Positions 10,166 to 20,900 of a stretch of DNA of 64,000 bases are shown piece after piece. Numbering within the stretch: position 1 is the first letter of the stretch; the number at the start of each line of letters is the position of its first letter. Source of the DNA: Microbacteriaceae bacterium VKM Ac-2854. GTDB lineage: Bacteria; Actinomycetota; Actinomycetes; Actinomycetales; Microbacteriaceae. The translations under genes and the position numbers were made by a program. The stretch lies in assembly GCA_013205085.1 (NCBI GenBank), contig JABMLH010000001.1, forward strand, positions 186,001-250,000. Reading direction: 5' to 3'. The notes under the pieces are model-generated. The model saw only the letters and a program-made list of their open reading frames with translations. It searched no databases and was not told where the DNA came from.

Positions 10166-10271
10166 CCGCGGAAATGCAGGGTGCGCGGCGAAGTTAGCGT
10201 GCGCATCCGCACGTGCTGGCCTCATTTCCGTCCACACCCTGCATTCCCGTCCCGACCCTGTATTTCCGCGG
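10166..10271. repeat. Family D palindromic repeat, copy 1
   Basis: Outer arms CCGCGGAAATGCAGGGT (10166-10182) and its inverse ACCCTGTATTTCCGCGG (10255-10271) pair 16 of 17. An extra inverted piece, CACCCTGCATTCCCG, lies in between. The loop sequence is also shared with copy 2 at 21353-21455 (GTGCGCATCCGC and CTCATTTCCGTCC). This copy sits between convergent genes. Confidence 0.85.
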
Positions 10272-10315
10272 TCGGGATTCGGGGCCCGGACGGCCCGTGT
10301 GACGCGACCCGAGGC

Positions 10316-11257
10316 TCAGAGCGTCGCGTCGTCCGGCGCGGTGAAGACGAGCTTGCCGGAGGGCGCCGGCCCGGCGAGCACCTCGATCGCGTCGGCCAGC
10401 GGATGCACGCCCGCGAACCGGACCCGGATGGATCCGGCCGCGACGAACGTGAGCACGCGGCGCAGCCGCTCGGCGTTGGCCTGCACCACCAGCGCTCGCG
10501 CTTTGGGGCGGCCCGGGAGCAGCGTCGCCGCCTCGTCGAGCGCGATGCGGGCATCCGGCACCAGCGCGTAGAAGGTGCCCGCCCCGCGCAGCCACGGCTT
10601 CGCCTCGGCGAAGTGCAGTGCGCCCGAGAGGTCGACCACCGCGTCGAAGCGGCCCGCGAGGGCAGCCGCGTCGAGCGCCCGGTAGTCGTGCGGCACGGCG
10701 CCGAGCCCGCGGAGGATGTCGGCGGCCACCGCGGATCCGCTGGCCTCCACCGTGCATCCGGCGAGCGCGAGCAGGCGCAGCAGGTACTGCCCGATGCCGC
10801 CGGCGCCACCGCTGACGAAGACGTGCGAGCCGCGCGCGGGCTTCATCGCCTCGACCACACCGACGGCGCTCGCGCCGGACATCGCGGCGGCCGCGGCCTG
10901 CTCGAAGTCGACGCCGTCGGGGATGCGCACCAGCCGGCTCGCCTTCGCGATCGTGGCTTGGGCGAATCCGTCGCCCGCGGAGGTCATCCCGGCCACCCGG
11001 TCGCCGATGACGAGGTCGCGGACGCCGGAACCGACGGCCTCGACGACCCCGGCGACGTCCATCCCGAAGCCGAACGGCTTTCGCCGCAGGATCGTCAGCG
11101 CCTTCAACTCGCCGGAGCGCACCTTCGTGTCGGTCGCGTTCAGTGTGGTCGCCCGCGTACGCACCAAGACCTCGTCGCGGCCGGGCATCGGCGTCGGTAC
11201 CTCGCTCCACGACAACACGTCCGCGTTGCCGAAGTCGGTGTAGCCGAGTCGCCGCAT
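10316..11257 (-). CDS. Zinc-independent MDR-family NADP-dependent oxidoreductase (quinone oxidoreductase-like)
   Basis: This 313-residue medium-chain dehydrogenase/reductase has a GroES-like N-terminal domain (EVPTPMPGRDEVLVRTRATTL), the GFGMDVAGVVEAVGSGV segment near residue 60, and the Rossmann motif VSGGAGGIGQYLLRLL near 150. The catalytic-zinc Cys/His ligands are absent, which fits the quinone oxidoreductase branch that reduces quinones or enones with NADPH. The ATG at 11257 follows an ideal AGGAGG. It is monocistronic. Confidence 0.93.
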   Translation of the reverse strand: MRRLGYTDFGNADVLSWSEVPTPMPGRDEVLVRTRATTLNATDTKVRSGELKALTILRRKPFGFGMDVAGVVEAVGSGVRDLVIGDRVAGMTSAGDGFAQATIAKASRLVRIPDGVDFEQAAAAAMSGASAVGVVEAMKPARGSHVFVSGGAGGIGQYLLRLLALAGCTVEASGSAVAADILRGLGAVPHDYRALDAAALAGRFDAVVDLSGALHFAEAKPWLRGAGTFYALVPDARIALDEAATLLPGRPKARALVVQANAERLRRVLTFVAAGSIRVRFAGVHPLADAIEVLAGPAPSGKLVFTAPDDATL

Positions 11258-11343
11258 CGTGCCTCCTGAGTCGCTTCAGTTTTCCCCGAGCCTATCCGGC
11301 GACCCCCTGACAGCCGCCCGAACCCGGTGCTACGGTGCCGAAC

Positions 11344-11592
11344 ATGTCGATCGATCAGCCGAACTACGACCCGACCGCCGAGAGCGGTACCGAGAACGCG
11401 CCGGAACACGAGTCGGGCCCGGTCGATCCCGAGCTCGTGCCGCCCGGCAGCACCGCCGAAGGCGCCGGCACCTCGTTGGGCGCGGAGCCCGACGAGCCGG
11501 AGCAGCCGCTCGACGCCGGCGAGGGCAGCGCCGCCTCCGAGCAACTCGCCGATGAGCGCTGGCGCACCAACGGGGTCGACCCGCTGGGCTGA
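11344..11592 (+). CDS. Small acidic hypothetical protein
   Basis: The predicted 82-residue product is very acidic, disordered-looking and rich in Glu, Pro, Gly and Ser (for example HESGPVDPELVPPGS). It ends WRTNGVDPLG. No family is recognised. The ATG at 11344 lacks a clear ribosome binding site. Codon use looks coding, with G or C in most third positions and no competing frame of better quality, but short acidic frames are common by chance in such DNA. Confidence 0.5.
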   Translation: MSIDQPNYDPTAESGTENAPEHESGPVDPELVPPGSTAEGAGTSLGAEPDEPEQPLDAGEGSAASEQLADERWRTNGVDPLG

Positions 11593-11719
11593 GCCCCGTA
11601 TCGACGAGCGAGGAGGGGACGGCGTCCAGGGAGCGTTCCGGCGACTCGGAGGCTGCACACCGGGGGAGCGCGTACGGTGCTGGGCAGCGCGGCCGAACCC
11701 GCGCGGATCGGGGAGCTCC

Positions 11720-12433
11720 ATGTCGTTGTTCGCCCACCGCACCCGGGCCACCGACTGGACGACGGACGAACGCGTCGCCCTCAGCGAGGCGGTGGCCGAA
11801 GATCGGGCCGAGGCGTGGCGCGGCGTCGGCGCGCTGGATCGCACGGTCGTCGCCACCCTGCGCGACCCGGCGGCCACCGGCGGCGCGCGCTGGCCGTCCG
11901 CTCACCAGTACTTCCTCCGGATCGCGCGGCACTCCTCCGCCGTGATCGCCTCCGACGGCCTGAGCGATCCGTTCGATCAGGAGCCGCTCCCGGGCACCGG
12001 ATGGGGATGCGAACTCTGCCTGGAGAGCTCGGCGCTGGCGCGCGTTCCCAGCGCGGAACTCTGGAACCACTGGCAGTTCCAGCTGCTCTACGAAGCCGCG
12101 CAGAGCGTGGCGCAGCTCTCGATCGACCTTCCCCAGCGGCTGCGCGAATCCGGGTTCGTCTCGATGGAGCTGCTCGGGATCGCGGCGCCGCCGGCGTGGC
12201 TCGGCGAGCGTGGGGGCGTGGGCGTTGTGCTCGGTCTGGAGCGTTCCGACCTCCCGTCGGAGATCGCGATCGCGACCGGCACCATCCGGCTGATCACGGT
12301 GACGCCGCTCTGGCCTCGGGAGCACACACTGCTGCGCGACGGCGACGCGGAGGACGCTCGCGCGCTGACGCAGCGCCTCGCCGCCCTGCCCGCGGAGGAA
12401 CTGGTGCATCCCTCCCGGCCGGAGCTGGTCTAG
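11720..12433 (+). CDS. Hypothetical protein, possibly suppressor-of-fused (SUFU)-like
   Basis: This 237-residue soluble protein has GTGWGCELCLESS near residue 95, a long helix WHFQ-like stretch ending LLYEAAQSVAQL, and IRLITVTPLWPREHTLL followed by a C-terminal helical tail. That order of blocks resembles bacterial SUFU-domain proteins, often immunity factors of polymorphic toxins, but I am not certain. The ATG at 11720 follows GGGGAG. No toxin gene is adjacent. A profile search with the SUFU Pfam model would settle it. Confidence 0.6.
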   Translation: MSLFAHRTRATDWTTDERVALSEAVAEDRAEAWRGVGALDRTVVATLRDPAATGGARWPSAHQYFLRIARHSSAVIASDGLSDPFDQEPLPGTGWGCELCLESSALARVPSAELWNHWQFQLLYEAAQSVAQLSIDLPQRLRESGFVSMELLGIAAPPAWLGERGGVGVVLGLERSDLPSEIAIATGTIRLITVTPLWPREHTLLRDGDAEDARALTQRLAALPAEELVHPSRPELV

Positions 12434-12456
12434 CTCGTCGGTCCGCGGAGGCGCCC

Positions 12457-12765
12457 CTACGGCTCCTCGCGCGGCTCGGGCGCGACGATCATCTCGCCGG
12501 TGTTGTTCGCTCCCCCCACCAGCAGTTCGATCCAGGCGCGATTCAGCGTCGGCCGCTTGCTGCCGAAGAAGCGGAAGTGCAGCGGGGTCGTCGGGTGCAC
12601 CCAGATCGAGCTGCGACCGTAGCCGCTGGACTCGGATTCCGTCCAGGAGAGGCTGAACGATTCGTTGCGCCGCATCTTCGTGAACATCGCGAGCTTCAGG
12701 TGTGCGAGCAGGCGGTCTTCGAAGTCGATCTCGAGGGACTGCGGTCCGTAGATGAGCTTGCCCAT
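12457..12765 (-). CDS. DUF7882-type small protein (often mis-annotated as DNA ligase)
   Basis: This 102-residue protein begins MGKLIYGPQSLEIDFEDRLL and contains SSIWVHPTTPLHFRF and LNRAWIELL. This is the pattern of a small Microbacteriaceae family that databases frequently call ATP-dependent DNA ligase although it has no ligase motif. The function is unknown. The ATG at 12765 follows GGGAGGA. Its presence supports the assignment to Microbacteriaceae. The next gene upstream runs the same way, 100 bases away. Confidence 0.85.
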   Translation of the reverse strand: MGKLIYGPQSLEIDFEDRLLAHLKLAMFTKMRRNESFSLSWTESESSGYGRSSIWVHPTTPLHFRFFGSKRPTLNRAWIELLVGGANNTGEMIVAPEPREEP

Positions 12766-12866
12766 GGTTCCTCCCAGTGCTTCCGGGAGCCCGGGAAGCG
12801 CGAATCAGCCAGCAATCCGAACTCTACCCATCAGATGCGGCGTGGCAGGCATTCGCGCGACGCGCG

Positions 12867-13208
12867 TCAGAAGAAGTCGTCGAACGGCGGCCCGGTGGGC
12901 TGGTCGTCGTCGGCGCCACTCCACGCCGAGGTGACCGGGAGCAGCTTCGAGGTGCGTCGATCCAGCTCGGCGGCGGTCGCCTCGTCGGCGAGGCCGGACG
13001 CGGAACCGTCGATGGGTGTCGCCAGCAGCATGCTCGCCGGGCCGATCAGGAATCGCGCGATCCGCACCGATCCGTCCGCGCTGCGCACCGGCACCTCGAC
13101 CACATCGGCGACGCTCCGGTTGGCGAGTGCACGACCGTAGCCGAGGAGCGCCTCGCACGTCAGGTCGCCCACGTCCGCTACCCCGCCCATGTAGTAGATC
13201 CGCTGCAT
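12867..13208 (-). CDS. Hypothetical protein (Microbacteriaceae-type)
   Basis: This 113-residue protein starts MQRIYYMGGVADVGDLTCEA and has a central block RIARFLIGPASMLLATPIDG with an acidic C-terminal tail ending FDDFF. I know it only as a type of hypothetical protein in this family. GGAGG lies one base before the ATG at 13208, which is too close, so the in-frame ATG pair about 50 bases upstream is an alternative start. It is upstream of, and co-oriented with, the DUF7882 gene. Confidence 0.65.
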   Translation of the reverse strand: MQRIYYMGGVADVGDLTCEALLGYGRALANRSVADVVEVPVRSADGSVRIARFLIGPASMLLATPIDGSASGLADEATAAELDRRTSKLLPVTSAWSGADDDQPTGPPFDDFF

Positions 13209-13360
13209 TCCTCCAGGGTGCGCTTCGGCGCGGCGCAGCAACAGGTCATTGCGGATCGGTGCACGATGCTCCATCATCGCGCCGCCCAGGAGGCTTCGCG
13301 ACCGCGAGGCTTCGCGCCGGCCGGGCATCGCGACCGCCGGGAATTGCGCCGGAAACGACG

Positions 13361-13410
13361 GAACGCCCCGCCGGCGCGGCACCCGGAGGTGCGTTGCCGA
13401 CGAGGCGTTC
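13361..13410 (-). terminator. Probable terminator of the cold-shock gene
   Basis: GAACGCC (13361-13367) pairs with GGCGTTC (13404-13410), with further partial pairing inside (CGGCACCCGG region). It lies just downstream of the csp stop. Confidence 0.4.
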
Positions 13411-13431
13411 TCGATTCGAGGTGCGGGGAGA

Positions 13432-13641
13432 TTACTCGCCGACGCCGCGGATGTTCGCGGCCTGCGGGCCCTTGCGGCCCTGCTCGACGTCGTACTCGAC
13501 GTGCTGGTTCTCGACGAGCTCGCGGTAGCCCTGCTTCGCGATTGCGGAGAAGTGCGCGAAGACGTCGGCGCCGCCGTCGTCGGGCGCGATGAAGCCGAAG
13601 CCCTTTTCGGAGTTGAACCACTTAACGGTGCCAGTAGGCAT
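13432..13641 (-). CDS. CspA-family cold-shock protein
   Basis: This 69-residue single cold-shock domain has the RNA-binding motifs KGFGFIAPD (RNP1) and DVFAHFSAI (RNP2) and the opening [16 protein letters not shown]. Such proteins act as single-stranded nucleic-acid chaperones. The ATG at 13641 is followed upstream by a long region without genes, where a structured 5' leader of the kind that regulates csp genes could lie. Confidence 0.97.
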   Translation of the reverse strand: MPTGTVKWFNSEKGFGFIAPDDGGADVFAHFSAIAKQGYRELVENQHVEYDVEQGRKGPQAANIRGVGE

Positions 13642-14216
13642 TTCTTATTCCTTACGTGATGGTGACGTCGGCCGGGGCCGCGTCGTTAGATTCCGCACGA
13701 ATGTGCGGCACCCGATCGAGCCGTCGGCCCCGCGGTCGATGCACGCGTTGCAGGGGTTCGGTCGGGCAGTCGGTGGGATCGCGCACGGCGGTGGTGCGGA
13801 TCGGGCCGCGCCGAGGGCGCGGGAGGGACGAACCGTCTGACGGTGCGCCCTGTGTTCGGCAGTGCGGGAGAACGCGGCTCCGTGTCCGCCGGGTGTGTGC
13901 CGGTGTGGACGGGTGCGCTCAACAGCTGAGTCTCTTCGTCGGTGTCGACTTCTCAGCCGTGAATTCGGGCGAGCGCCCTGTAGATGCAGATGACTCTACG
14001 CGATGCGCCTGCCATCTGCGCTGTATTTCTTTTTGCTGTGGATAACTCGACTCTCCGGGACTCCCGCCGGCGGCGGTCATCCCCTCCTCAACAGGCGCGG
14101 ATCCGCGGAGTTGTCCACGGATCCGTCGGATCGGGCGGTGTCGAGACCGCGCGTGACGCAGGCTCGATGCATACGAGGGTCGACGATTCGGTGGCAGGGG
14201 GAAAGGGGATTGACAG
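13642..14216. other. 575-base intergenic region
   Basis: No convincing gene is seen. The left part would be the promoter and 5' leader of the cold-shock gene. The middle is less GC-rich (TGTATTTCTTTTTGCTGTGG near 14022-14041). The right part precedes hepT, with GGGGAAAGGGG before its GTG. Confidence 0.6.
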
Positions 14217-14651
14217 GTGGACGGCGAGGACGCGGGTGCTTTCGGCGCGACGAGGAGGGACGTCTCGGAGGAACGCAAGATCGCGCAGTGGCCGCTGACG
14301 GTTCGGGCGCTGGCCGAGGCGGTGACCGAACTCGAGGAGATCGCCGCGGGAGGTCGACGAGGCTTCTTCGCCGACGACGCTGCAGGGAGGATGGCTCGTC
14401 GGGCGGCGAAGTCGGCGCTGATCGACCTGGGGAATGCGGCGTTCTTCGTGCCGACGCCGGAACTGATCCGGTTCTCGTATGTGCCATGGGCGAATCTGCG
14501 CCAGACGCGCGACAAGCTGGCACATGTCTACACAGGCACCGACTGGACGACGATCTGGCGGGTCATCGCCGAACTGCTTCCGACCGACGCGCGCCGCTTC
14601 CTCGATGAGGTGGCCGGCGAGTACGGTGATGAGGGAGAAGGAGGCGCTTGA
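14217..14651 (+). CDS. hepT: HepT-like HEPN RNase toxin
   Basis: This 144-residue, mostly helical protein carries RDKLAHVY (R-x4-H-x-Y) near residue 98, the catalytic motif of HepT HEPN ribonucleases. It is followed at once by a MntA-type nucleotidyltransferase, the classic gene order of the HepT/MntA toxin-antitoxin. In that system MntA adds AMP to the Tyr of the motif and blocks the RNase. The start is GTG at 14217, and its stop overlaps the mntA ATG (TGATG). The pair sits at the edge of the defence-like island. Confidence 0.82.
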   Translation: MDGEDAGAFGATRRDVSEERKIAQWPLTVRALAEAVTELEEIAAGGRRGFFADDAAGRMARRAAKSALIDLGNAAFFVPTPELIRFSYVPWANLRQTRDKLAHVYTGTDWTTIWRVIAELLPTDARRFLDEVAGEYGDEGEGGA

Positions 14652-14956
14652 TGACTCTGCCCTCGACCGCACTCGCGGAGCACCGTGACGAGTTGCTCGA
14701 TCTGCTGCGTTCGCGTGGAGTGACCACAGCGGTCGTGTTCGGCTCAACTGCCCGTGGTGAGGACATCGAGGGTTCGGATCTCGATGTCGCCCTGAGACTC
14801 GCTGACCCGGGAGACGGTTGGGACTACTTCCGGATCTGGGGTGAGCTGCGCGACGACATCGCTCGCACGCTGGGTGTTCCCGCGGATGTGGTCTACCTCG
14901 ACGATCCCGGCGCCGACCGGGTGGTCACCGACGTCCTCCCGCTGCTCCCCGGCTGA
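14651..14956 (+). CDS. mntA: MntA-like minimal nucleotidyltransferase antitoxin
   Basis: This 101-residue protein has the signature FGSTARGEDIEGSDLDVALR (GSxxRG...SDxD, about residues 32-51) of MNT-superfamily nucleotidyltransferases. In the HepT/MntA pair it AMPylates the toxin. The ATG at 14651 overlaps the hepT stop, giving tight coupling; a TTG one codon earlier is a poorer choice. It converges with the giant helicase gene, with only six bases between the stops. Confidence 0.85.
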   Translation: MTLPSTALAEHRDELLDLLRSRGVTTAVVFGSTARGEDIEGSDLDVALRLADPGDGWDYFRIWGELRDDIARTLGVPADVVYLDDPGADRVVTDVLPLLPG

Positions 14957-14962
14957 GGCCGC

Positions 14963-17900
14963 CTACGCGCGGATCAGCTCGCCGTCCTCGCGCAGCCGCC
15001 CGTCCACCAGGGCCAGCTCCAGGCCGCGGCGCAGCTCGGCGGCACTGTTCGCGGTGACGCGCTTGCCGCCGAAGACCGCGAGCGTCGCCGAGAGCAACTC
15101 GGGTCGGCCGATGCCGCCGCTGGCGAGCACGATGTCGGCCATCGCGTTGGCGATCTCCTGGGGCGAGACCATGTCGATCGCCCGCGCCGTGCCCTCGGCC
15201 GGAACGCGGTAACCGCGCCAGGTCGCCGGGTCCAGGCTCTCGGGCCAGACGTAGCGGGCGCCGTCGCTGGTGACGGTGAGCGCCTCCGGCAGCAGTCGCA
15301 GGATGGACTGCGCCCGCGGCGCGCTCACGGTGCTCAGGCCGAACGCGTTGGCGACGTGCTTCGAGAGCGTGCCGACGTGGATCGGCCCCTCGGCGTTGAC
15401 CACCTCCAACAGCACGGCGCGCACGGCGCTGGCGCTGCGGGCGGAGGAGAGGGTGTCGAGCACCTCGATGCCGCCGGTCGGATGCGGCAGCCACGACACG
15501 TACGAGGTCGCGTTCGGGCCGTGGCTCGCACGGGCGTCGGCCACGGGCTCGCGGGCGTCGCGGGCGTCGCTGAGATCGTCGCGCAGCGGGGCGTCGACGA
15601 CGGCCGGGGCATCCTCGACCACGGGGGCATCCTCGGCGGCGGCGGCGGCGTCCTCGACCACCGGGGCATCCCCGACCGGGGTCGCCGGAGCCGCCGGTCG
15701 CGGGTTCTCCGCCGCCTCCGTGAGTCGCGCGAGCACCGCATCCGCATCCGCCAGCCATTCCGGCAGCCAGACCCGCTCCACGGCGGGCCAGTGCATCAGC
15801 TTCGAGAGCACCTCCAGCGGCAGGCCGTCGCGATCGGCGACGGTGCGCCGGGCGGCCCAAGCCGGACCGTCCAGCAGCACGGCGAGCACCGGAGCCTCCG
15901 GCGCGGACGGCAGCGCGACCGCCAGGTCGACCCGGAAGTCGGACAGGCCGACGTCGGTGCGAACGGCGAAGCCGCGGGAGCGCAGAGCCTCGGCGATCTG
16001 TTCGCGGTGCCGGTCGGTGGTGGCGGTCTGCGCGAGCGAGCCGAGCGTCGCCTCCGCGCCGTTGCGCGCCAGCTCGAGGTAGGCGCGGAGGTGCTTGATG
16101 CCCACCGAGCTGGTCTCGTCGGCGCGCAGATCCGCCGGATCGAAGCTGGAGAAGAGCACCACCTGACGTCGGGCGCGCGTGATCGCCACGTTCAGCCGGC
16201 GCTCGCCGCCGAAGCGCGTCAGCGGCCCGAAGTTCAGCGGCAGCACCCCCTTCTCGTTCGCGCTGAACGCGGTGGAGAACAGGATCGCGTCGCGCTCGTC
16301 GCCCTGCACGTTCTCGAGGTTCTTCACGAACAGGCCGTCGACGGCGTCGAGAGCGTCCACGATGCGCTGGTCACCCGCATCGCGCAGCAGCGACTCGATC
16401 AGGGTGCGCTGCTGGGCGTTGAACGTCACGACGCCGAGCGACGGCACGGCGTCCGCCGAGGCGCGGAACCGGGCGATGATCTCGTCGACGATCGCGTCCG
16501 CCTCCGCCCGGTTCGTGCGCAGCGTCTTAGCGGGACCGGTGCGCAGGAAGGTGCCCTCGACCCGCCGCCAGGAGACGCCGTGGCCGCCGGCCCCGGAGTC
16601 GATCGTGCCGTGCGAGGGCGACGGGAAGGAGGTGAGCTGGTTCTCGTAGTAGAACCGGTTCGAGAAGGCGATCAAGGATTCGTCCTGCGAGCGGTAGTGC
16701 CACGAGAGCCAACGGCTCTCGACCCGCGACTGCACGCATTCGGAGAGGATCGACTCCTCGTCCTCCGTGGCCAGCTCGCTGCTGTCGAAGACGTCCTCGT
16801 CGTCGCCGGAACCGGGCTCGGCGAAGCTCGTGGGCGGCATCTGCTTGCTGTCGCCGACCACGACCACCGAATTCGCGCGGCCCATCGCGCCGATCGCGTC
16901 CGCGACCCGCACCTGCGAGGCCTCGTCGAAGACCACCACGTCGAACAGCTCGCCCTGCGCGGGGAAGAACCGCGCGACCGAGTCGGGACTGACCAGCACG
17001 CACGGGGTGACCTGGGTGATCAACTCGCCGAACTCGATCATCAGTTCGCGCACGCTCAGACCGCCGCGCTGCCGGTCGAGCTGACGGCGCAGCAGACCCA
17101 CCTGGCCGCCGTCGGTGTTCGGGTCGAAGCGGCGTCGGCCCAGCAGTTCGTGCGGGATGGCGCGGGGCAGCTCGCCGCGGAGCTGTTCGGAGGCGTCGGC
17201 GAAGCGGGCGATCGCGCGGCCGTGCGCGACGGCGTCGAAGCTCTCCAGGCCCGTGCTGCGCGCGCGCTCGGTGCGGGCGGCGGCGGCGAAGCCCCGCTCG
17301 AAGGCGCGGATAGCATCGTCCGCCGGCACATCGCCCGGCAGCAGGGCGTCGGCCGCCGCGCCGAGGCCCGCGGCGCGGAGGGGCTGCAGCGCCAGCAGCC
17401 AGGCGATCCAGGCGGCGACGGGGACGGATCCGCTGCGCTCGCTGTCGCGGCCCGCGCGGCTGCTCCACCAGGCCTCGAGCACCGGGCGGTCGCCGAGCCA
17501 CGCCCGCCAGCCCTCGGGCGACGAGGAGGCCGCGATCAGGGCGGCGACGGCCTCGCCGACGGCCGCGACGCGCGCGGCGGCCTGCGGATCCGCGGGGCGT
17601 TCGGTCACGGCGTAGGAGGAGAGCGCGGAGCGGAATCCCGACTCACCCGCGTCGCCACGGGGCGCCGTCGCGCTCGCGAGCCAGCGCATCCAGCGCAGCT
17701 GCTGCCCGAGCTCGTCGGCCTCCGCCGCGACCAAGGGGTTCCAGCCCGGCGCGACGCGCAGACCCGCGGTGGTGTTCACCTGCGATCGCAGCGCCGATAC
17801 CGCGTCGTCGAGGTCGACGAAGCGCTGCGTGATCTGCGGCAGCAGCTTGAGGTTGAGCGTCTGCCCGGTGTTGAGCACGCCGGCGAACTTCTCCGCCACG

Positions 17901-20900
17901 GCGCGGCGGCGACCCTTGCGGCCGAAGAAGCCGGATTCGTGCGCCGCGACGGCCTCGGCGTGCAGCCGCTTCGCGTCCACCGTGAGCACCTGCGGGCCGA
18001 CCTGTGCGAGCACGTCGCCGAACTGGGCGGGCAGCCGGGCGAGATCGTGCTCGATCTGCTCGGTCGACTGGCTCCAGAACGGCGCGCGGGTCGCGGCCAG
18101 CGTCTCCAGCGTCAACGGAACCGCGCCGGCCAGTGCCGCGAGCGCCTGGAACTGCTCGGGGCCCCGCGCCTCGACCAGCACGCGGTTCAGCTCCTCGGTG
18201 GGCTTCAACGCCTCGATCGCGGCGTCGAGCGTGCGGGCGGCGGCGTCGATCCGCTCGGCGGCGGCCGCATCCGTGCGCTCGACGAAACCCCACGGATGCT
18301 CGCGGGCGGGCCGGGCCGGATCGGCCCGATCGGGTAGCTCGCGCAGCACGGCACGCAGGGTCGTCAGCTCGGCGGCGGTGATCCGCCCCGCCCATTCGAC
18401 CGGCACGGGCAGCGCGTGCGGTGCATCCGCGGTGGCCAACTCGGCGCCGCGGGCCGCGTAGAAGCTCAGCCCCGCGGGATTCGGCTCGTGCAGTCGGTTC
18501 GTGTAACGCGCCAGCGAGCGGCGCGCGCCGTCGATGGTGTCGCTCGCCGCCTGCATCCCGTCGGCGTCGACGCCGGTGCGCTGGGCGAGCGACGACTTGA
18601 GCTTCTGCCGCACGACCGCGGGCTTCGAGCCCTTGTCGTGCAGGTCGAGCGTGAACGGTTCCAGCCCCACGCTCGCGAGCCGGCGCTGCACCACGTCGAG
18701 CGCGGCGCGCTTCTCGGCGACGAAGAGCACCTTCTTGCCGTCGGCGATGGCCTTGGCGAGCAGGTTGGTGATGGTCTGCGACTTGCCGGTGCCCGGCGGG
18801 CCTTCGAGCACGAAGGTGCGCCCCGCGCTCGCGGCCGCGACGGCGGCGAGCTGGGAGGAGTCGGCGGAGACGGGCAGCCGGGTGAGCAGTTCGTCGAGGT
18901 CGGGCGACGGGTCGGCGCGGGCGGCGGCCGGGTCGGCGAAGGCCTCTGCCGGGGTCTCGATCAGGTGCCGGACCAGCGGGTTGGCGGCCAGCGCCTCCCA
19001 GTTCTCGTCGAGGTCCTTCCAGAGCCGGAACTTCGCGAACTGCAAGATGGCCAGGTCGACCGTGGGTTCGACGTGCGCCGTGAGGCCCGCGCCGGCGATG
19101 GCCTCGCGGACGGAGCGCATCGCGGCGGTGATGTCGATGCCCGCGTCGTCGCTGGTCGGATTGGCGAGCCCGGGGATCGTCACGCCGGTGTCGGCGCGCA
19201 GCTTCTCCAGCAGGCAGTAGTTGGGGGTGGAGGCGCCGGCCTCGTCGAGCACGAGCTGATACGCGCCGCCGCGGCTGAGCGGCTTCATCGTGACCGGCAC
19301 CAGGATCAGCGGCGAGCGCAGGGTGCGGTCGTGGCTCTGCCAGACCAGCGAGCCGATCGCCAGGTAGAGGTTGTTCGCTCCCGACTCCTCCACGATCGTG
19401 CGGGCCTTGTACGCCAGCGCGCGCATCCGGGTCGGGTAGCTCTCGGTGCTGACGTCGGTGTACAGCTGGCGCTTGCTGCGGAACAGTTCGAGCAGCGCGT
19501 CCGCGCCGAGCTCGCGGCCGAAGCGGATGCCGCGCTGGCGATCCACCGCGGCGAGCTCGTCCGAGGGGATCAGGGTGACCGCTTTGCCGGTGTTGATCAG
19601 GTCCTCGAACTCGGCGACGGCCTCCTCCGGAACGCCGAGCGGGAAGCGCGCGCGGTCGGTGAAGTTGATCAGACGGTTGCGCAGGCTGAGGTCGAGCAGC
19701 GCGTTCTTCCAGCGCGCCACGCGCGGAGGAGCCAGAGTGCGCTCGGTGGCGGCGGCGCGGTGTTCGGGGACGAAGGCGACCGCCTGCGAGTGCGCCGGGG
19801 TGTACTCGACGACGGTGACGGATCCGTCGGGCGCGACCGTGCGCGCCGGCAGCGGCAGGATGCGGCTGCGACGGGCCTGGTACACGTCGGTCACGCCGAC
19901 GACCTGGGCCAGGTCGCCGCGCAGGTACTTCTCCCGCGGTGCTCGCTGCAGCTCGGCGAGTTCGTGCTCGGACTCGTCGGTCAGCATCGTGGTCTCGAGC
20001 ACCCGGATCAGCTCGAGGTCGACGTAGTTGACGATCGGCGCGACCTCGGTCTGCGCCGGCGAGGCGAGGCTCTGCTCCTCCCGCCAGTAGCCCACGAAGG
20101 CGTGGCCCTCGACGACGAACAGCAGCGGGCGGATGCCGACGCGTTCCAGCGCGGCGGCGAGCACCACGGTGGTGTCGAGGCAGGTGCCCAGACGGCCCTC
20201 GAGCACCTCCTCGGGCGTGCGCACCTTCTGGCCGTCGTCCGACCAGCTGGCCGGCGGCACGCTGTAGCGGATCCGGCGGGCGCGGACGGCGCGCAGGATC
20301 GCGGCGACCGTCTGGTCGACCCGCTCGGGCCCCTGCTGGTAGCCGACGAGGTCGGCGGATCCGGTCTCGGCCTGCAGATGCAGGGTCGCCTCATCGATCA
20401 GCGTGCCGAGGGCCGGGTGGTTGGGCTGCACGTGCGCGGCGAGCAGCTCGAGCGACATCGGCAAGGGGCGGGCGACCCACTGCTGGGCGGCGAGCAGCAG
20501 CACCGGCTTCGTGGCGCGCGCGACCGCTGCGCCGTTCGGTGCCGTGACGGTGGCGGTCACGGTCGCGGGCCGCGCCTCCTCGATGCCGAGCATCACGGCC
20601 GGATCCGCACGGATGTCGAGCTGCGGCACGATCGTCTCGGACGGGGCCTCGGCCAGATCGACGAACCGTTCTGCGGTGGCGACCACGGTGCCGTCGGCGG
20701 TCGCGATCTCGACGCTCAGTCGCGCGCCGCGGACCGCCTCACGGCCGTTGCGGATGCCCAGCTGCGAGATCACGGTCAGCCGGTTGTGCGCCATCGCGTA
20801 AGAGAGCACGTCGGCGCAGTCGAGGTCGATCTCGGCCGGCAGGGCGTCGCCCGAGCCGTACGCGACCCAGGTGCCCTCCGGGGCGTCACCGCTCGCGGAC

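Noticed and set aside
14037-14119. DnaA-box-like TGTGGATAA (14037) and TTGTCCACG (14111), suggesting an origin
   Set aside because: Only two sites are found, with no cluster and no dnaA, dnaN or gyrB nearby. Single matches are expected by chance.
13642-14216. Additional coding genes in the 575-base gap
   Set aside because: The open frames there are Arg-rich, overlap in several phases, lack ribosome binding sites and do not resemble any family.
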